A stretch of DNA of 64,000 nucleotides from Pelotomaculum terephthalicicum JT (GTDB lineage Bacteria > Bacillota > Desulfotomaculia > Desulfotomaculales > Pelotomaculaceae): NCBI RefSeq assembly GCF_022410535.1, contig NZ_JAKNBL010000004.1, forward strand, positions 62,001 through 126,000, given 5' to 3'. Below the pieces are notes generated by a model that did no database searches, had not been told where the DNA came from, and was given only the letters and a program-made list of their open reading frames with translations. Below, piece after piece: positions 35,170-44,288 of the stretch (positions are counted from its first letter, which is position 1; every line of letters begins with the position of its first letter). A program made the translations under genes and the position numbers.

Positions 35170-36018
35170 TTAACCAACTTCTTTTTCTTTGCTCTTTCTG
35201 ACTACAGTTCTCTCTCCCTCGGGAAGAGGCGGCGGAACGGGCTCGCCGACGATTTTCCGGATCGCGCTGAAGCGAGGCGGGCAAGCTTCAAAGCAAGTCC
35301 CGCATTTTACGCATTTCTCCTGCTCGATCACGTGGACCTGGCCCTTGGCGCTGATGATCGCCTCCACGGGGCATCTCCTGGCGCACGTCATGCAGGCCTG
35401 GCATTTTTCCGGGTCGATATAGTACGAGGGTACTTCGCGCAGCAGCTCGTCTATCTCGTCACTGGTGTAAAGATCGTTGTACGCTTCATGATTGTCACGT
35501 ATATGCAACGCCAGCTTATCCCTCTTCGCCAGCTTAATATAGGGGATTAGCCTGGTCACTTCTTCTAGTCCGGACTTCAATTCAGCTTCACTAATGCCTT
35601 CGGCTTTGCCCAAAGGGCCCATCTTCTCTATTTCCGCGCCGAACTCGTTCATAATGTTGGCGAAACGGATTCCTTCACCGGCGGACACCCATTCTATCCT
35701 CAACCTTTTGGGGTTTATGCCGATGTGCTCCAGTAATTTTCTGCATAGCTGAACCATGCTGATCGCTTCGTAGTTCCCATGGGTAATGTAATGGCAGTCG
35801 TCAAGATGGCAGCCGCCCACAAACATCGCGTCCGCTCCATTTAGGAAAGCCCGGAATATGTGTTTCATATCGACTCTGGCTGAGCACATCACTCTGATCA
35901 ACCTTATATAGGGGGGATACTGAAAACGGGAAACCCCGCAAAGATCCGCGCCTCCGTAGCAGCACCAATTGCATATGATGCCGATCATCTTTGGTGTAAA
36001 TTTAGCTTCAGCACTCAT
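35170..36018 (-). CDS. flpD: FlpD/MvhD-type electron-transfer subunit fused to a 2[4Fe-4S] ferredoxin
   Basis: A 282-residue protein. Residues 1-140 are the FlpD/MvhD [2Fe-2S] domain with IICNWCCYGGADLCGVSRFQ, IRVMCSARVDMKHIFRAF, FVGGCHLDDCHYITHGNY and RLRIEWVSAGEG. Residues 200-255 are a bacterial ferredoxin with two clusters (CQACMTCARRCPVEAI and CVKCGTCFEACPP). It passes electrons between a hydrogenase, formate or NADH donor and HdrA. It lies between hdrA (47-base gap) and the dehydratase-like gene, in the order seen in BamEF-like or Hdr-Flp systems. Confidence 0.93.
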   Translation of the reverse strand: MSAEAKFTPKMIGIICNWCCYGGADLCGVSRFQYPPYIRLIRVMCSARVDMKHIFRAFLNGADAMFVGGCHLDDCHYITHGNYEAISMVQLCRKLLEHIGINPKRLRIEWVSAGEGIRFANIMNEFGAEIEKMGPLGKAEGISEAELKSGLEEVTRLIPYIKLAKRDKLALHIRDNHEAYNDLYTSDEIDELLREVPSYYIDPEKCQACMTCARRCPVEAIISAKGQVHVIEQEKCVKCGTCFEACPPRFSAIRKIVGEPVPPPLPEGERTVVRKSKEKEVG

Positions 36019-36065
36019 TTTTATCTAAACTCCTTTGTTATTAATCCCGGCCTTGGCCTTGTTCA

Positions 36066-39000
36066 TTACACAAATGATTCTTTAAAACGCGCGTCAATCT
36101 GATTTAATAGCTCTTCATCGGTATAGTGTTTCAGCTGAATCGCTCCTGTCGGACACTTTGTGTTGCATAGGCCGTCTCCTTTACAGAGAACGGGAATAAC
36201 TCCTGCTTTTTTGCCTTGTTTTGTGTCACGAAGTTCTATGGCGCCGTAGGTGCACGCCGTGACGCACGCCCCGCAGCCCATGCACATGCGCTCGTTTACC
36301 GCGCAAACGGAGCCCGAGGCCACCACGGTATCGTTCGCAAGCAGGGTCAGGGCCCGGCCGGCGGCTCCATATGCCTGGCTGACTGTTTCGGATATAAGCT
36401 TGGGATAGTGGGCTATTCCGCACAGGTAAACGCCTTCCGCGCCAAAGTCAACGGGTCTTAATTTGACGTGGGCTTCTTGGAAGAATTCATCCGGACCCAA
36501 GGATACTTTAAATAATCCGGATATTTCTTTTCTGTCCGCGGCGGGAATAACGGCGGCGGCTAAAGCAAGCGCGTCGGCGTCTATTTCAAGCTTTTTGCCT
36601 AAAACGGGATCGGTCGCGGTAATCCGCAAGAAACTGCGGCCATCTTCTTGAACAGCTTCTACTTGTGGTTTATTATCGGGCTCGTAGCGGATGAACCTGA
36701 CGTCTTTACTTGCCGCTTCCCGGTAATAATCTTCTTTGAATCCATAGCTTCGGACATCCCGGAAGAAAATGTAGATGTCCATTTCGGGGTTTATCTCTTT
36801 TAGTTTCAGGGCGTTCTTGATGGACTCGCTGCAGCATATCCGGCTGCAGTAATTTCTGTCTTCTTGTCTGCAGCCTACGCATTGGATCATTGCTATGCTC
36901 CCGGCGTTAATTACTTTTTCGTCTCCTTTGGTGATTCTTTCTTCCAACTCGAGGTGGGTCATTACTCTGTCATCTTCGCCATAAAGATACTCGGTGGGTT
37001 TGTATACTTCAGCGCCGGTGGCGATGATAGTTGCTCCATGTTTTATCTCAATGACCCTTCTGTCAAACTTCACCTTGGTCGTGAAATTCCCCACGTAACC
37101 GGTTGCCTCGGGGATGGTGGCGCCGGTATATACGTGTACCAGGGGATGCTGGTACACTTTGCGGATAAGATCCCGCAGGTATGCTTGAACGTCCATCCCT
37201 TCCAGGGTGTAATGTATTCTGCGCGCGATTCCGCCTAATTCTTTTTCTTTTTCCACCAGGTGCACTTCATGTCCCTGGTTGGCTATGGAAAGGGCGCTGG
37301 TCATGCCGGCCACGCCTCCTCCGACCACTACCGCTCTTTTGTCGACAGGCAGGTCGAATTCCTGCAAGGGCTCTAAATGGATGGCCCGAGCTACGGACAT
37401 CCGGATTATATCTTTTGACTTTTGGGTGGCCGCTTCTTTTTCTTTGGAGTGCACCCAGGAGCAGTGTTCTCTAATATTCGCCATGTCGTAGTAATATTGA
37501 TTGATGCCGGCTTCCCGCAGGGTGTCCCGGAACAGGGGCTCATGTGTCCTGGGGGTGCAGGCGGCGACGATCACGCGGTTGAGTTCTCTTTCCTGGATAT
37601 CTTTTGCCAGCATCGCGGCGGCTTCTGTGGAGCAGATGAAGAGGTTTTCTTCAGCGTGAACTACATTGGGCAGGGTCTTGGCATATTCAACTGTGCCGGG
37701 AACGTCTACTATCCTTCCGATGTTGGCCCCGCAGTGACATACGTAGACACCGATCCGGGGTTCTTCTTGCGAGACGTCTCTTTCTGGCGGATACACTCTT
37801 TCTCTGGCCAGGTTCCCCCGCCGGTAGTTGAGGAGCTCGCCGCATTGGGAGCCGGCCCCGCTGGCGGTCACCACCGACTCGGGGATATCCATGGGTCCCT
37901 GGAAGGCGCCGCTGACAAAGATTCCGGGGCGGGTGGTCTCCATCGGGTTAAACGGATTGGTTTCACAGAATCCGTGCGCATTGAGCTTGATGCCGAACCT
38001 GTCCGCGAAGTTCTTGAAATCATGGGGTGGGTTCAAGCCGACGGACAGCACCACCATGTCGAATTCTTCTTCTTTTACTCCGTCGTCGGGTGTGGAATAC
38101 CTTATAGTTACGTTCTTGCTTTCGGGGATCTCTTTTCCTATTGACACGTAGCTTCTGATAAAGCGAATCCCGGGCAGGTTCTCCGCTCTCTGGTAGAACC
38201 GCTCGAAATCTTTGCCGTAGGACCGTATATCGTTGTGGAATATGGTGCACCGGGCATCTGCGTCATGGTCCTTGGTCAATATCACTTGTTTCTGGGTATA
38301 GGTGCAGCATACGGCTGAACAATAACTATTGCCGCCCGGGATAACTTGTCTGGAGCCGACGCAGTGAATCCAGGCTATGTTATGGGGATGCTTCTTGTCG
38401 GTGGCGCGCAGGATCTCACCTTCGTACGGCCCGGTGGCGCATAACAACCGCTCATAGTCCATACTGGTTACCACGTTCTCAAACTTTCCGTAGCCGTAGT
38501 CTTCCCTCAGCTTGGGATCAAACGGCACGTAGCCGGGAGCCAGGATTATCGCTCCTACTTTTACTTCTACCATCTCGCCCTTTTGATTGAGATCTATGGC
38601 GTCGTTCTTACAGACTCCTTTGCATATCTGGCATTTCCCTTCTTTAAGGTAAAGGCAGCTTTCATCTATATAGGGCTTAAGGGGAATTGCCTGCGCGAAG
38701 TATATATGGATGGCTTTATTATTGGATATATCCTGGTTGAATTGATCGGGGTACTTGACCGGGCAGTACTCTACACAGACGGTGCAGCCCGTGCATTTGC
38801 TCTCGTTAATATACCTGGGCTTTCTAAACAGGGTTACTTTGAAGTCTCCTGCTTCTCCTTCCACACTGTGAACTTCCGTGTAGGATACGATCTCTATATT
38901 GGGATGCCTGTTGCATTCAACAAACTTGGGTGATTCTATGCACATGGAGCAGTCATTGGTGGGAAAGGTCTTGTCAAGCTGGGCCATGTGGCCGCCAATG

Positions 39001-39182
39001 GTCGGCGCCGTGTCCACCAGGTATACTTTAAAACCGGCGGTACCCAGATCAAGCGCGGCTTGAATACCGCTGATCCCTCCTCCGACCACCATCACATCTC
39101 CGAAATTTTTGGTTCCGAGACTTCTAGCAACTTGTTCTATAATATTTTGTTCTTCTATTCTTTCCACACGTTCTGTACTCAT
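36066..39182 (-). CDS. hdrA: HdrA-like flavin/iron-sulfur electron-bifurcation subunit, duplicated form
   Basis: A 1038-residue protein of two fused HdrA-type modules. Module 1 has the FAD site VVGGGISGIQAALDLGTAGF near residue 32, followed by DKTFPTNDCSMCIESPKF and ferredoxin-like clusters CTGCTVCVEYCP and CQICKGVC. Module 2 starts near 475 (VYVCHCGANIGRIV), with the second FAD site VVVGGGVAGMTSALSIANQG near 617. The C-terminus holds another ferredoxin (CMGCGACVTACTYGAI, CKGDGLCNTKCP) near 967-1005. This build matches BamE-like or Hdr-type flavin-based bifurcating proteins. First gene of the operon hdrA-flpD-dehydratase. Confidence 0.93.
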   Translation of the reverse strand: MSTERVERIEEQNIIEQVARSLGTKNFGDVMVVGGGISGIQAALDLGTAGFKVYLVDTAPTIGGHMAQLDKTFPTNDCSMCIESPKFVECNRHPNIEIVSYTEVHSVEGEAGDFKVTLFRKPRYINESKCTGCTVCVEYCPVKYPDQFNQDISNNKAIHIYFAQAIPLKPYIDESCLYLKEGKCQICKGVCKNDAIDLNQKGEMVEVKVGAIILAPGYVPFDPKLREDYGYGKFENVVTSMDYERLLCATGPYEGEILRATDKKHPHNIAWIHCVGSRQVIPGGNSYCSAVCCTYTQKQVILTKDHDADARCTIFHNDIRSYGKDFERFYQRAENLPGIRFIRSYVSIGKEIPESKNVTIRYSTPDDGVKEEEFDMVVLSVGLNPPHDFKNFADRFGIKLNAHGFCETNPFNPMETTRPGIFVSGAFQGPMDIPESVVTASGAGSQCGELLNYRRGNLARERVYPPERDVSQEEPRIGVYVCHCGANIGRIVDVPGTVEYAKTLPNVVHAEENLFICSTEAAAMLAKDIQERELNRVIVAACTPRTHEPLFRDTLREAGINQYYYDMANIREHCSWVHSKEKEAATQKSKDIIRMSVARAIHLEPLQEFDLPVDKRAVVVGGGVAGMTSALSIANQGHEVHLVEKEKELGGIARRIHYTLEGMDVQAYLRDLIRKVYQHPLVHVYTGATIPEATGYVGNFTTKVKFDRRVIEIKHGATIIATGAEVYKPTEYLYGEDDRVMTHLELEERITKGDEKVINAGSIAMIQCVGCRQEDRNYCSRICCSESIKNALKLKEINPEMDIYIFFRDVRSYGFKEDYYREAASKDVRFIRYEPDNKPQVEAVQEDGRSFLRITATDPVLGKKLEIDADALALAAAVIPAADRKEISGLFKVSLGPDEFFQEAHVKLRPVDFGAEGVYLCGIAHYPKLISETVSQAYGAAGRALTLLANDTVVASGSVCAVNERMCMGCGACVTACTYGAIELRDTKQGKKAGVIPVLCKGDGLCNTKCPTGAIQLKHYTDEELLNQIDARFKESFV

Positions 39183-39239
39183 TCTTTATCACACTCCTGA
39201 GGCAGTAATAACTATTTTGGTAACAACTCCATAAATTTG

Positions 39240-39549
39240 GAACCGCCTCAATTTGGCTTAAGAGCTCATTATCGTATAGCGTGCTCTCACTTACGCCCAT
39301 TTATCATTTACCCCGCAAACAGAGTCGGAGGCCACGGCAGGAACACAATGGCATTCGCCCTTCTATTCCTTTTGAGAAAGCTTTGAGTGCATATACCAGG
39401 TCGACTCTGCCGGCGCACATGATGCGTATAAACTTTGGGTAGGTCAGATATTGTAGTCTGGAAACTCCAGCCAAATCAGCAGTGCCGTATGCTCACCAAT
39501 TACGCGTAAAACCTAAGACTCTTGGTTCGAACTTAAGTTCTGCACTCAT
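39240..39549 (-). pseudogene. Decayed flpD and hdrA fragments, with in-frame TGA
   Basis: From an ATG at 39549 the minus strand reads MSAELKFEPRVLGFTRNW, then TGA, then AYGTADLAGVSRLQYLTYPK and IRIMCAGRVDL, clearly the start of a FlpD protein. The TGA is at a Cys of the [2Fe-2S] domain. Near 39340-39240 short pieces match the HdrA C-terminus (VASDSVCGVND and YDNELLSQIEA). Both are broken and partial. A similar copy is at 40950-41133. Confidence 0.7.
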
Positions 39550-39559
39550 TGCTTATCTC

Positions 39560-40166
39560 ACCTCCTTACTCGGTAATCCCGGTTTTATTCATTATCGAAC
39601 TCCTGCTGTATCATGTGATTTAAACACATAGGGTTCCGATATGGAAACCGCGACCGCGATTAGACGTCTTCAATATTTTGCATTGCTGCTCAATCCCATG
39701 ACTATGATAGTAATTCAATGATAAAAACAAAATACCTTTATTGATTATATAGATTATTTTTATTATCACTTAAGATGAGATAAAAAGTATTTATTCAGAC
39801 TGTTCCTTGGAATTGATGTTGGGAAGTTTCTCGTACAGGTGCCTGATGACTGCCGATAAAAATCACGTTGGAAGCTCTAGCATCGGGACTTTGGGTGGTG
39901 GCCAACGAACTGCCGGAAATGAGGGAATGGGTTGATTTTAAAAGAAATCCCATACCACTTTGATAGTAATATGGGATCTCTTTCTGAATCATTTTGGGAT
40001 TTAGTGTTTATCAAGTATCTGTCTTGTCCGGGCAGAAATTGGAGGAGCTATCAATTACAACTTTCGTTCTGCGAAATTTGGGTTAATTATTAATACCAGC
40101 TCTCCACGTCTTCGTCCGGGCGGGTGATTGATTTACCCTTAATCCACTGTCTGCTTTTTTTTTACC
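39560..40166. other. Non-coding stretch with one hairpin
   Basis: Bases 39580-39790 resemble 41150-41280 and appear to be a duplicated upstream region. A hairpin AAAGAAATCCCATA (39941-39954) / TATGGGATCTCTTT (39970-39983) could be a terminator. No gene is recognised; the small minus frame at 39795-39992 has no support. Confidence 0.45.
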
Positions 40167-40925
40167 TTACGCGAGAGCATAACTCTTCAGGCCTTCATCG
40201 TACCTTACGAATCTTTGCCTTGACGAACTATTGAGGTGTCTTGACACTTCAGACGGGGTCAGACCCAGGACCTTAGCGATCTCTCCGGTTGTATGGGGGC
40301 CTTCCCGCAAAAGCGAGACAATCTGGCTTATTGACAGTTTCTCCACAATTGCTTCTTCAAACAACCTGTTGAACTCGTTACTGGTGAAAAATTTTTGATA
40401 CTCTTCCTCTGCTCTGAAAGGTACTCTCAGTCTTTCCCTCTCCACCAGCCTAATGTAAGGGACTAGGTTATTAACTGCTTTAATTTTGAACTTTAACGCA
40501 TTTTCGTCTATCCCTTCGCTTTTACCGAGAGGCCCCAACTTCTCTATCTCCACGCTAAACTCATTCATAATATTGGCAAAACGTATTCCTTCGCCGGCAG
40601 ATACCCATTCAATCCTTAACCTATTAGGATTTATTCCTATGTGCTCTATTAATTTTTTACATAGCTGAATCATGCCATAGGCATCGTAATTTCCATTAGT
40701 AATATAATGGCAGTCGTTAAGATGACAACCGCCGATAAACACTCCGTCCGCTCCCTTTGAGAAAGCCTGAAATATGTGTTCCATGCCCACTCTGCCGGAG
40801 CACATCACTCTGATAAGCTTTATATATGGAGGGTATTGAAAACGAGAAACCCCCGCCAGGTCAGCGCCTCCGTAACAGCACCAATTGCATATTATTCCTA
40901 ACATTTTGGGTGTATATTTACCCAT
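40167..40925 (-). CDS. FlpD/MvhD-type protein fused to a winged-helix domain
   Basis: A 252-residue protein. Residues 1-140 are a FlpD/MvhD domain almost identical to the operon copy (IICNWCCYGGADLAGVSRFQ, FIGGCHLNDCHYITNGNYDA). In place of the ferredoxin it carries a C-terminal winged helix: LSISQIVSLLREGPHTTGEI, AKVLGLTPSEVSRHLNSSSR. This suggests either a redox-responsive DNA-binding protein or an electron-transfer protein that controls its own operon. It lies upstream of hdrA on the same strand, separated by 984 bases of remnants. ATG 40925 is used; a GTG at 40934 is possible. Confidence 0.85.
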   Translation of the reverse strand: MGKYTPKMLGIICNWCCYGGADLAGVSRFQYPPYIKLIRVMCSGRVGMEHIFQAFSKGADGVFIGGCHLNDCHYITNGNYDAYGMIQLCKKLIEHIGINPNRLRIEWVSAGEGIRFANIMNEFSVEIEKLGPLGKSEGIDENALKFKIKAVNNLVPYIRLVERERLRVPFRAEEEYQKFFTSNEFNRLFEEAIVEKLSISQIVSLLREGPHTTGEIAKVLGLTPSEVSRHLNSSSRQRFVRYDEGLKSYALA

Positions 40926-40949
40926 TCTTATCACACTCCCACTCCGTCT

Positions 40950-41133
40950 ATTCCATTTGAGAAAGCTCTGAGTACATATGCCAAACTGACTCTACCGGCG
41001 CACATGACACGTAAAGCTTTGTTTGTGCCGCATATTGTTTTCTGGATAATCCAGCCAAATCATCAGCGCCGGATGCTCAACAATTACGCGTGAAACCTAA
41101 GATCCCTGAATCGCACATAAGTTTTGCACTCAT
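40950..41133 (-). pseudogene. Second decayed flpD fragment, same in-frame TGA
   Basis: From an ATG at 41133: MSAKLMCDSGILGFTRNC, TGA, then ASGADDLAGLSRKQYA, and a frame change before GR/PVES. It is aligned with the fragment at 39549 in DNA and both carry TGA after NW/NC. Upstream sequence is also shared. Confidence 0.65.
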
Positions 41134-41267
41134 GCTTATCTCACCTCCCGGCCTCAGTAACCCCGGCGTGTTTATTAACTATGATGATAATTCAATATAA
41201 AAAACAAGAATCCTTTATTGGCTTAATATAATTATTTTATTATTATCCAAGATTAAATAAATGATAT

Positions 41268-42149
41268 TTATTTAACAATATCAATATGGGTTTGCAACCG
41301 CGCGAGCTGTGTTAAGCTATCCCCGTTGTTGATAAAGCTTGAGAAGGCATCAGCAGCAAACCCCCCCTTGCTTTGAGTGTTCCGGATTTGATAAAGACTG
41401 CGCCGTAAATCAAAGCCGGCCACCTGCACTTCCTTCACCAGCCCCAATTTTAATGATTCCCGCGCGGCATACCTGGATACAATGCTTACTCCCAGTCCCG
41501 CTTTAACTGCCGTAATCACAGCGCTGGCACTTCCCAGCTCCAACCCCGCCGGCGTCTCTCCGTCTGCAGCATTATGTGCAGTCAATATCTGTTCAACTGT
41601 CCGACGGGTCCCCGAACCCTGTTCGCAAAAAATCATCGCCTCACCCTTCAAATCGGAGATCTTTATAGTGCCTGAATTCGACCACGGATGTGCAGGCGAA
41701 ACTATTAACACCAGTTGATCCGGCAACCAGGGGAAGCAGTCAATTCCTTCACCGTCCACCGGCACGCCGGTAATACCCAGATCGACCTCCCGCCCCCGGA
41801 CCCAGCGCTCCACCTGTCCACTTCCCGACACCTTAAGGGTAATTCTAATCCCCGGGTAACTCTTTCTAAACGCCCCGATTAAAAGCGGAAGAAGGTATTC
41901 CCCCGGAATTGTACCGACGCCTACAACCACGTGTCCCTTTTTCAGCCCCTTCAAGTCGTCTAATCCGGCCTTGATTTTTTGGTAATGCATGAAAATTTGT
42001 TTAGCTTCAGAATAAAGCAGTTGTCCGGCATCGGTTAAAACCATTTTCTTATCCCCGCGCTTGAATAAGGTTACCTCAAGAGCATCCTCAAGCGCCTTGA
42101 TTTGAAAACTCACTGCCGGCTGGCTCAGATTAAGCTGACGGGCATCTTT
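41268..42149 (-). pseudogene. LysR-family regulator lacking the start of its HTH
   Basis: A LysR-type regulator with complete effector domain (GHVVVGVGTIPGEYLLPLLI, GREVDLGITGVP, VLIVSPAHPWS, GLGVSIVSRYAA) but a broken N-terminus. The minus frame upstream of the GTG at 42113 reads KDARQLNLSQPAVSFQIKAL, the second half of the HTH. It then meets an in-frame TAA where about 20-25 residues should precede. No start for the full protein exists. Expressed from the GTG it would lack DNA binding. Confidence 0.75.
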
Positions 42150-42269
42150 TTAATTTAACATGTTTTTCGACCAATGTTATAATCCAATGTATTTACCAGA
42201 CACAATTTGATAACTTCATTATCACAATAAAGACCTGAGACAGCATTTGGATGAAGGCAGGGGTAACTT

Positions 42270-42911
42270 TTGATAGAAATTAATAATTTATATAAATCCT
42301 TCGGTAATAATGATGTTTTAAAAAACATCAACCTAACCGTTAGTGATCACGAAATTCACGGGCTAGTTGGTAGAAGTGGAGTTGGCAAATCAACTCACAA
42401 CAAAGAACGGGGAACGGACCTTGTCAAGTACGAAAATGGCCTGGTCACTACTTTCTAAGGCCTTTATTTCACTAAAATAAAGAACTTAAGCGAATTGAAG
42501 GACGGCGCGAAAATTAGTGTTCCCAATGATGCTTCCAACCGGGTGAGAGCGCTGAAAATACTGGAAAAAATTGGACTCATAAAACTTAACCCGGACGTAG
42601 CCCTACCCACAAAACTGGATATCGCCGAAAATCCGAAAAAGCTGGAAATCATTGAAATGAACGGGTGGAGCATCATCAATACCCTGGCGGATGTTGACTG
42701 CGGCGCTACATCTTCGAGTGTAGCCGTGCAGGCCAAGGTAGATCCCAAGACGGCCATCGCCACGGACGGCACCCAAGAAACGGGAGAATACGCGATGCTC
42801 CTTGTGGTCAGCAGGGACAAAACCGGCGACCAATTGACAAAACTGCTCTATGACTCTTTCAGGACTGAAACCGTAAAAAAAGCGCTGGATGAGAAAACCA
42901 GGGCGGCATAG
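42270..42911 (+). pseudogene. metN-metQ deletion scar
   Basis: The frame begins as a methionine ABC importer ATPase (MIEINNLYKSFGNNDVLKNI, Walker A GRSGVGKST at residues 34-42). After about 45 residues it switches to the last two thirds of a MetQ/NlpA binding protein (GLYFTKIKNLSELKDGAKIS VPNDASN, DIAENPKKLEIIEMNG). A TAA interrupts the joined frame at 42456-42458. The metN C-terminus, metI and the metQ signal peptide are missing. An internal deletion of a metNIQ operon explains it. Confidence 0.8.
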
Positions 42912-42977
42912 TACCCCTGTTTTAATGAGCAAGTGAAAAAAGTCATCCCTTATCAAATTAATCCCACTCAATCTCTC

Positions 42978-43006
42978 TTGACAGGCTTTAAAAAACGGGC
43001 TATTAT
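42978..43006 (+). promoter_or_regulatory. Sigma-A promoter of HTH regulator gene
   Basis: TTGACA (42978-42983) and TATTAT (43001-43006) with a 17-base spacer, 51 bases upstream of the start at 43057. A TATAAT overlaps three bases later. Confidence 0.7.
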
Positions 43007-43056
43007 AATTATAGTTTTTTGGTCTTTTGGGAAATTGCTTAACTGGAGTGAGATAA

Positions 43057-43749
43057 ATGACCTTGACTCGAAGAAGAAGAGAGTTTTTATACAAGATTAA
43101 AAATATATACAAAGATACCGGCACCCCCGTACATTATATCACCGTGTCCGAAGCGCTGGGAGTCAGCAAGTGGACGGCATACGACATTTTAAAGGAACTG
43201 GAGAAAGAAGGTTATTTGCATAGCGAGTATGCCGTAAGCCGTGAAGAAAGAAACCCGGGACGCTCAGCCATCCTTTTTCTTCCGACACTAAAAGCGGAGG
43301 AATTATTTCTAAAAGAAAAGGAAGAAATCGACCACATGGAAGAATGGCAAGCTGCTAGAGAAAAACTGCTCGGAATATTTGAAAATGCCAAAGGGCGCAG
43401 TTCGAAAAAAATTATTGACGACCTTTTGAAAGAGATGCCGGCCATTAAGGCGCCGATAATAATCAGCGCGTATACAATAGCCGTGTTAATTATCCACATT
43501 CAGAATCTGGGCGCCAAGTCAGTAAAGATAATGAGAAATCTACTCCAATTGGCTCCGAAACCTGATTTGCTCCTGAGTTTATTCGCGGGCACGGCGCTGG
43601 GAGCAACGTTCAAAAATATGCATAACGTTATAAATGGCAGGCTGGCTGAAGAAGTCGGTCAGTTCCAAAAATATATTTCGGAATTCAGCGCCCAAGAGAA
43701 TAAGTTGCTGGTAAAATTTTTGATTGATGCTTTAGAAAGAACAACATAA
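43057..43749 (+). CDS. Winged-helix regulator of unknown target
   Basis: A 230-residue protein with an N-terminal winged helix (TGTPVHYITVSEALGVSKWT, AYDILKELEKEGYLHSEYAV) and a wing with REERNPGRSAILFLPT. The helical remainder (EEWQAAREKLLGIFENAKGR; PIIISAYTIAVLIIHIQNLG) is probably for dimerisation or sensing. It resembles regulators sometimes found next to membrane stress genes; no family name is certain. TGGAGTGAG is the ribosome site. A strong promoter lies upstream. Confidence 0.65.
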   Translation: MTLTRRRREFLYKIKNIYKDTGTPVHYITVSEALGVSKWTAYDILKELEKEGYLHSEYAVSREERNPGRSAILFLPTLKAEELFLKEKEEIDHMEEWQAAREKLLGIFENAKGRSSKKIIDDLLKEMPAIKAPIIISAYTIAVLIIHIQNLGAKSVKIMRNLLQLAPKPDLLLSLFAGTALGATFKNMHNVINGRLAEEVGQFQKYISEFSAQENKLLVKFLIDALERTT

Positions 43750-44005
43750 TTTTTTTTAAGCAGTTATTTGGTCTTTTGGGCTTTTTTTATTATTTGGGTA
43801 ATATTCAAAGATTATTGGCACATTCTCGCCGAAGCTATCCTGAACGGCCTTGCCGCCGGCTCCCTGGCTCAAAAGGCGGAACGCTGGGTGTCATTGCCGA
43901 CGACATTCAGGAAGAGCGTCAGGACAGGTACGTAGCGAAGAAAGGTTGCCGGTAAAGTGATGCAATGTTAAAAAAAGTCCTGCAACATGTAAGGAGGTGA
44001 AATTA
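43750..44005. other. Terminator-like T-rich end and a small broken reading frame
   Basis: TTTGGTCTTTTGGG (43768-43781) repeats the sequence upstream of the regulator (43018-43031). Beyond it, frames reading HILAEAILNGLAAGSLAQKA and GVIADDIQEERQDRYVAKKG look like two halves of a frameshifted small protein that I do not recognise. Confidence 0.3.
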
Positions 44006-44071
44006 ATGAATACGGTTAAAAAGCTGTGGGAATCAGTTAAAAAAATCTTATCCCTCAGGAAAAACAGGTAA
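44006..44071 (+). CDS. Possible 21-residue cationic amphipathic peptide
   Basis: A short frame MNTVKKLWESVKKILSLRKN R preceded by a near-perfect ribosome site AAGGAGGTGAAATTA. The helix has hydrophobic residues (V, L, W, V, I, L, L) on one face and six lysine/arginine residues on the other, so it could bind membranes. It is too short for homology to decide. It might be a toxin, a membrane-curvature peptide of SpoVM size, or a leader peptide for what follows. Confidence 0.4.
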   Translation: MNTVKKLWESVKKILSLRKNR

Positions 44072-44288
44072 AACAGCACGGGAACAAGGGGACAGGTTCC
44101 TTGATTCAGCAATAAAGTAAATCGAGATACCTGTCCCTGTAATTCCCGAATTCCCTGGACAAATAAAACAAGGCTTACACCTCGAATTCGATTAACAGCC
44201 TCTTTGCCCCAAAATAATATAATTCTTAAAGGAATATTATTCAATTTATAGAATTATTGAATAGAATTATCATATAGAAAGAGTTATT

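Noticed and set aside
37422-38144. A 240-codon plus-strand frame
   Set aside because: It is a shadow of hdrA, whose cluster motifs are on the other strand.
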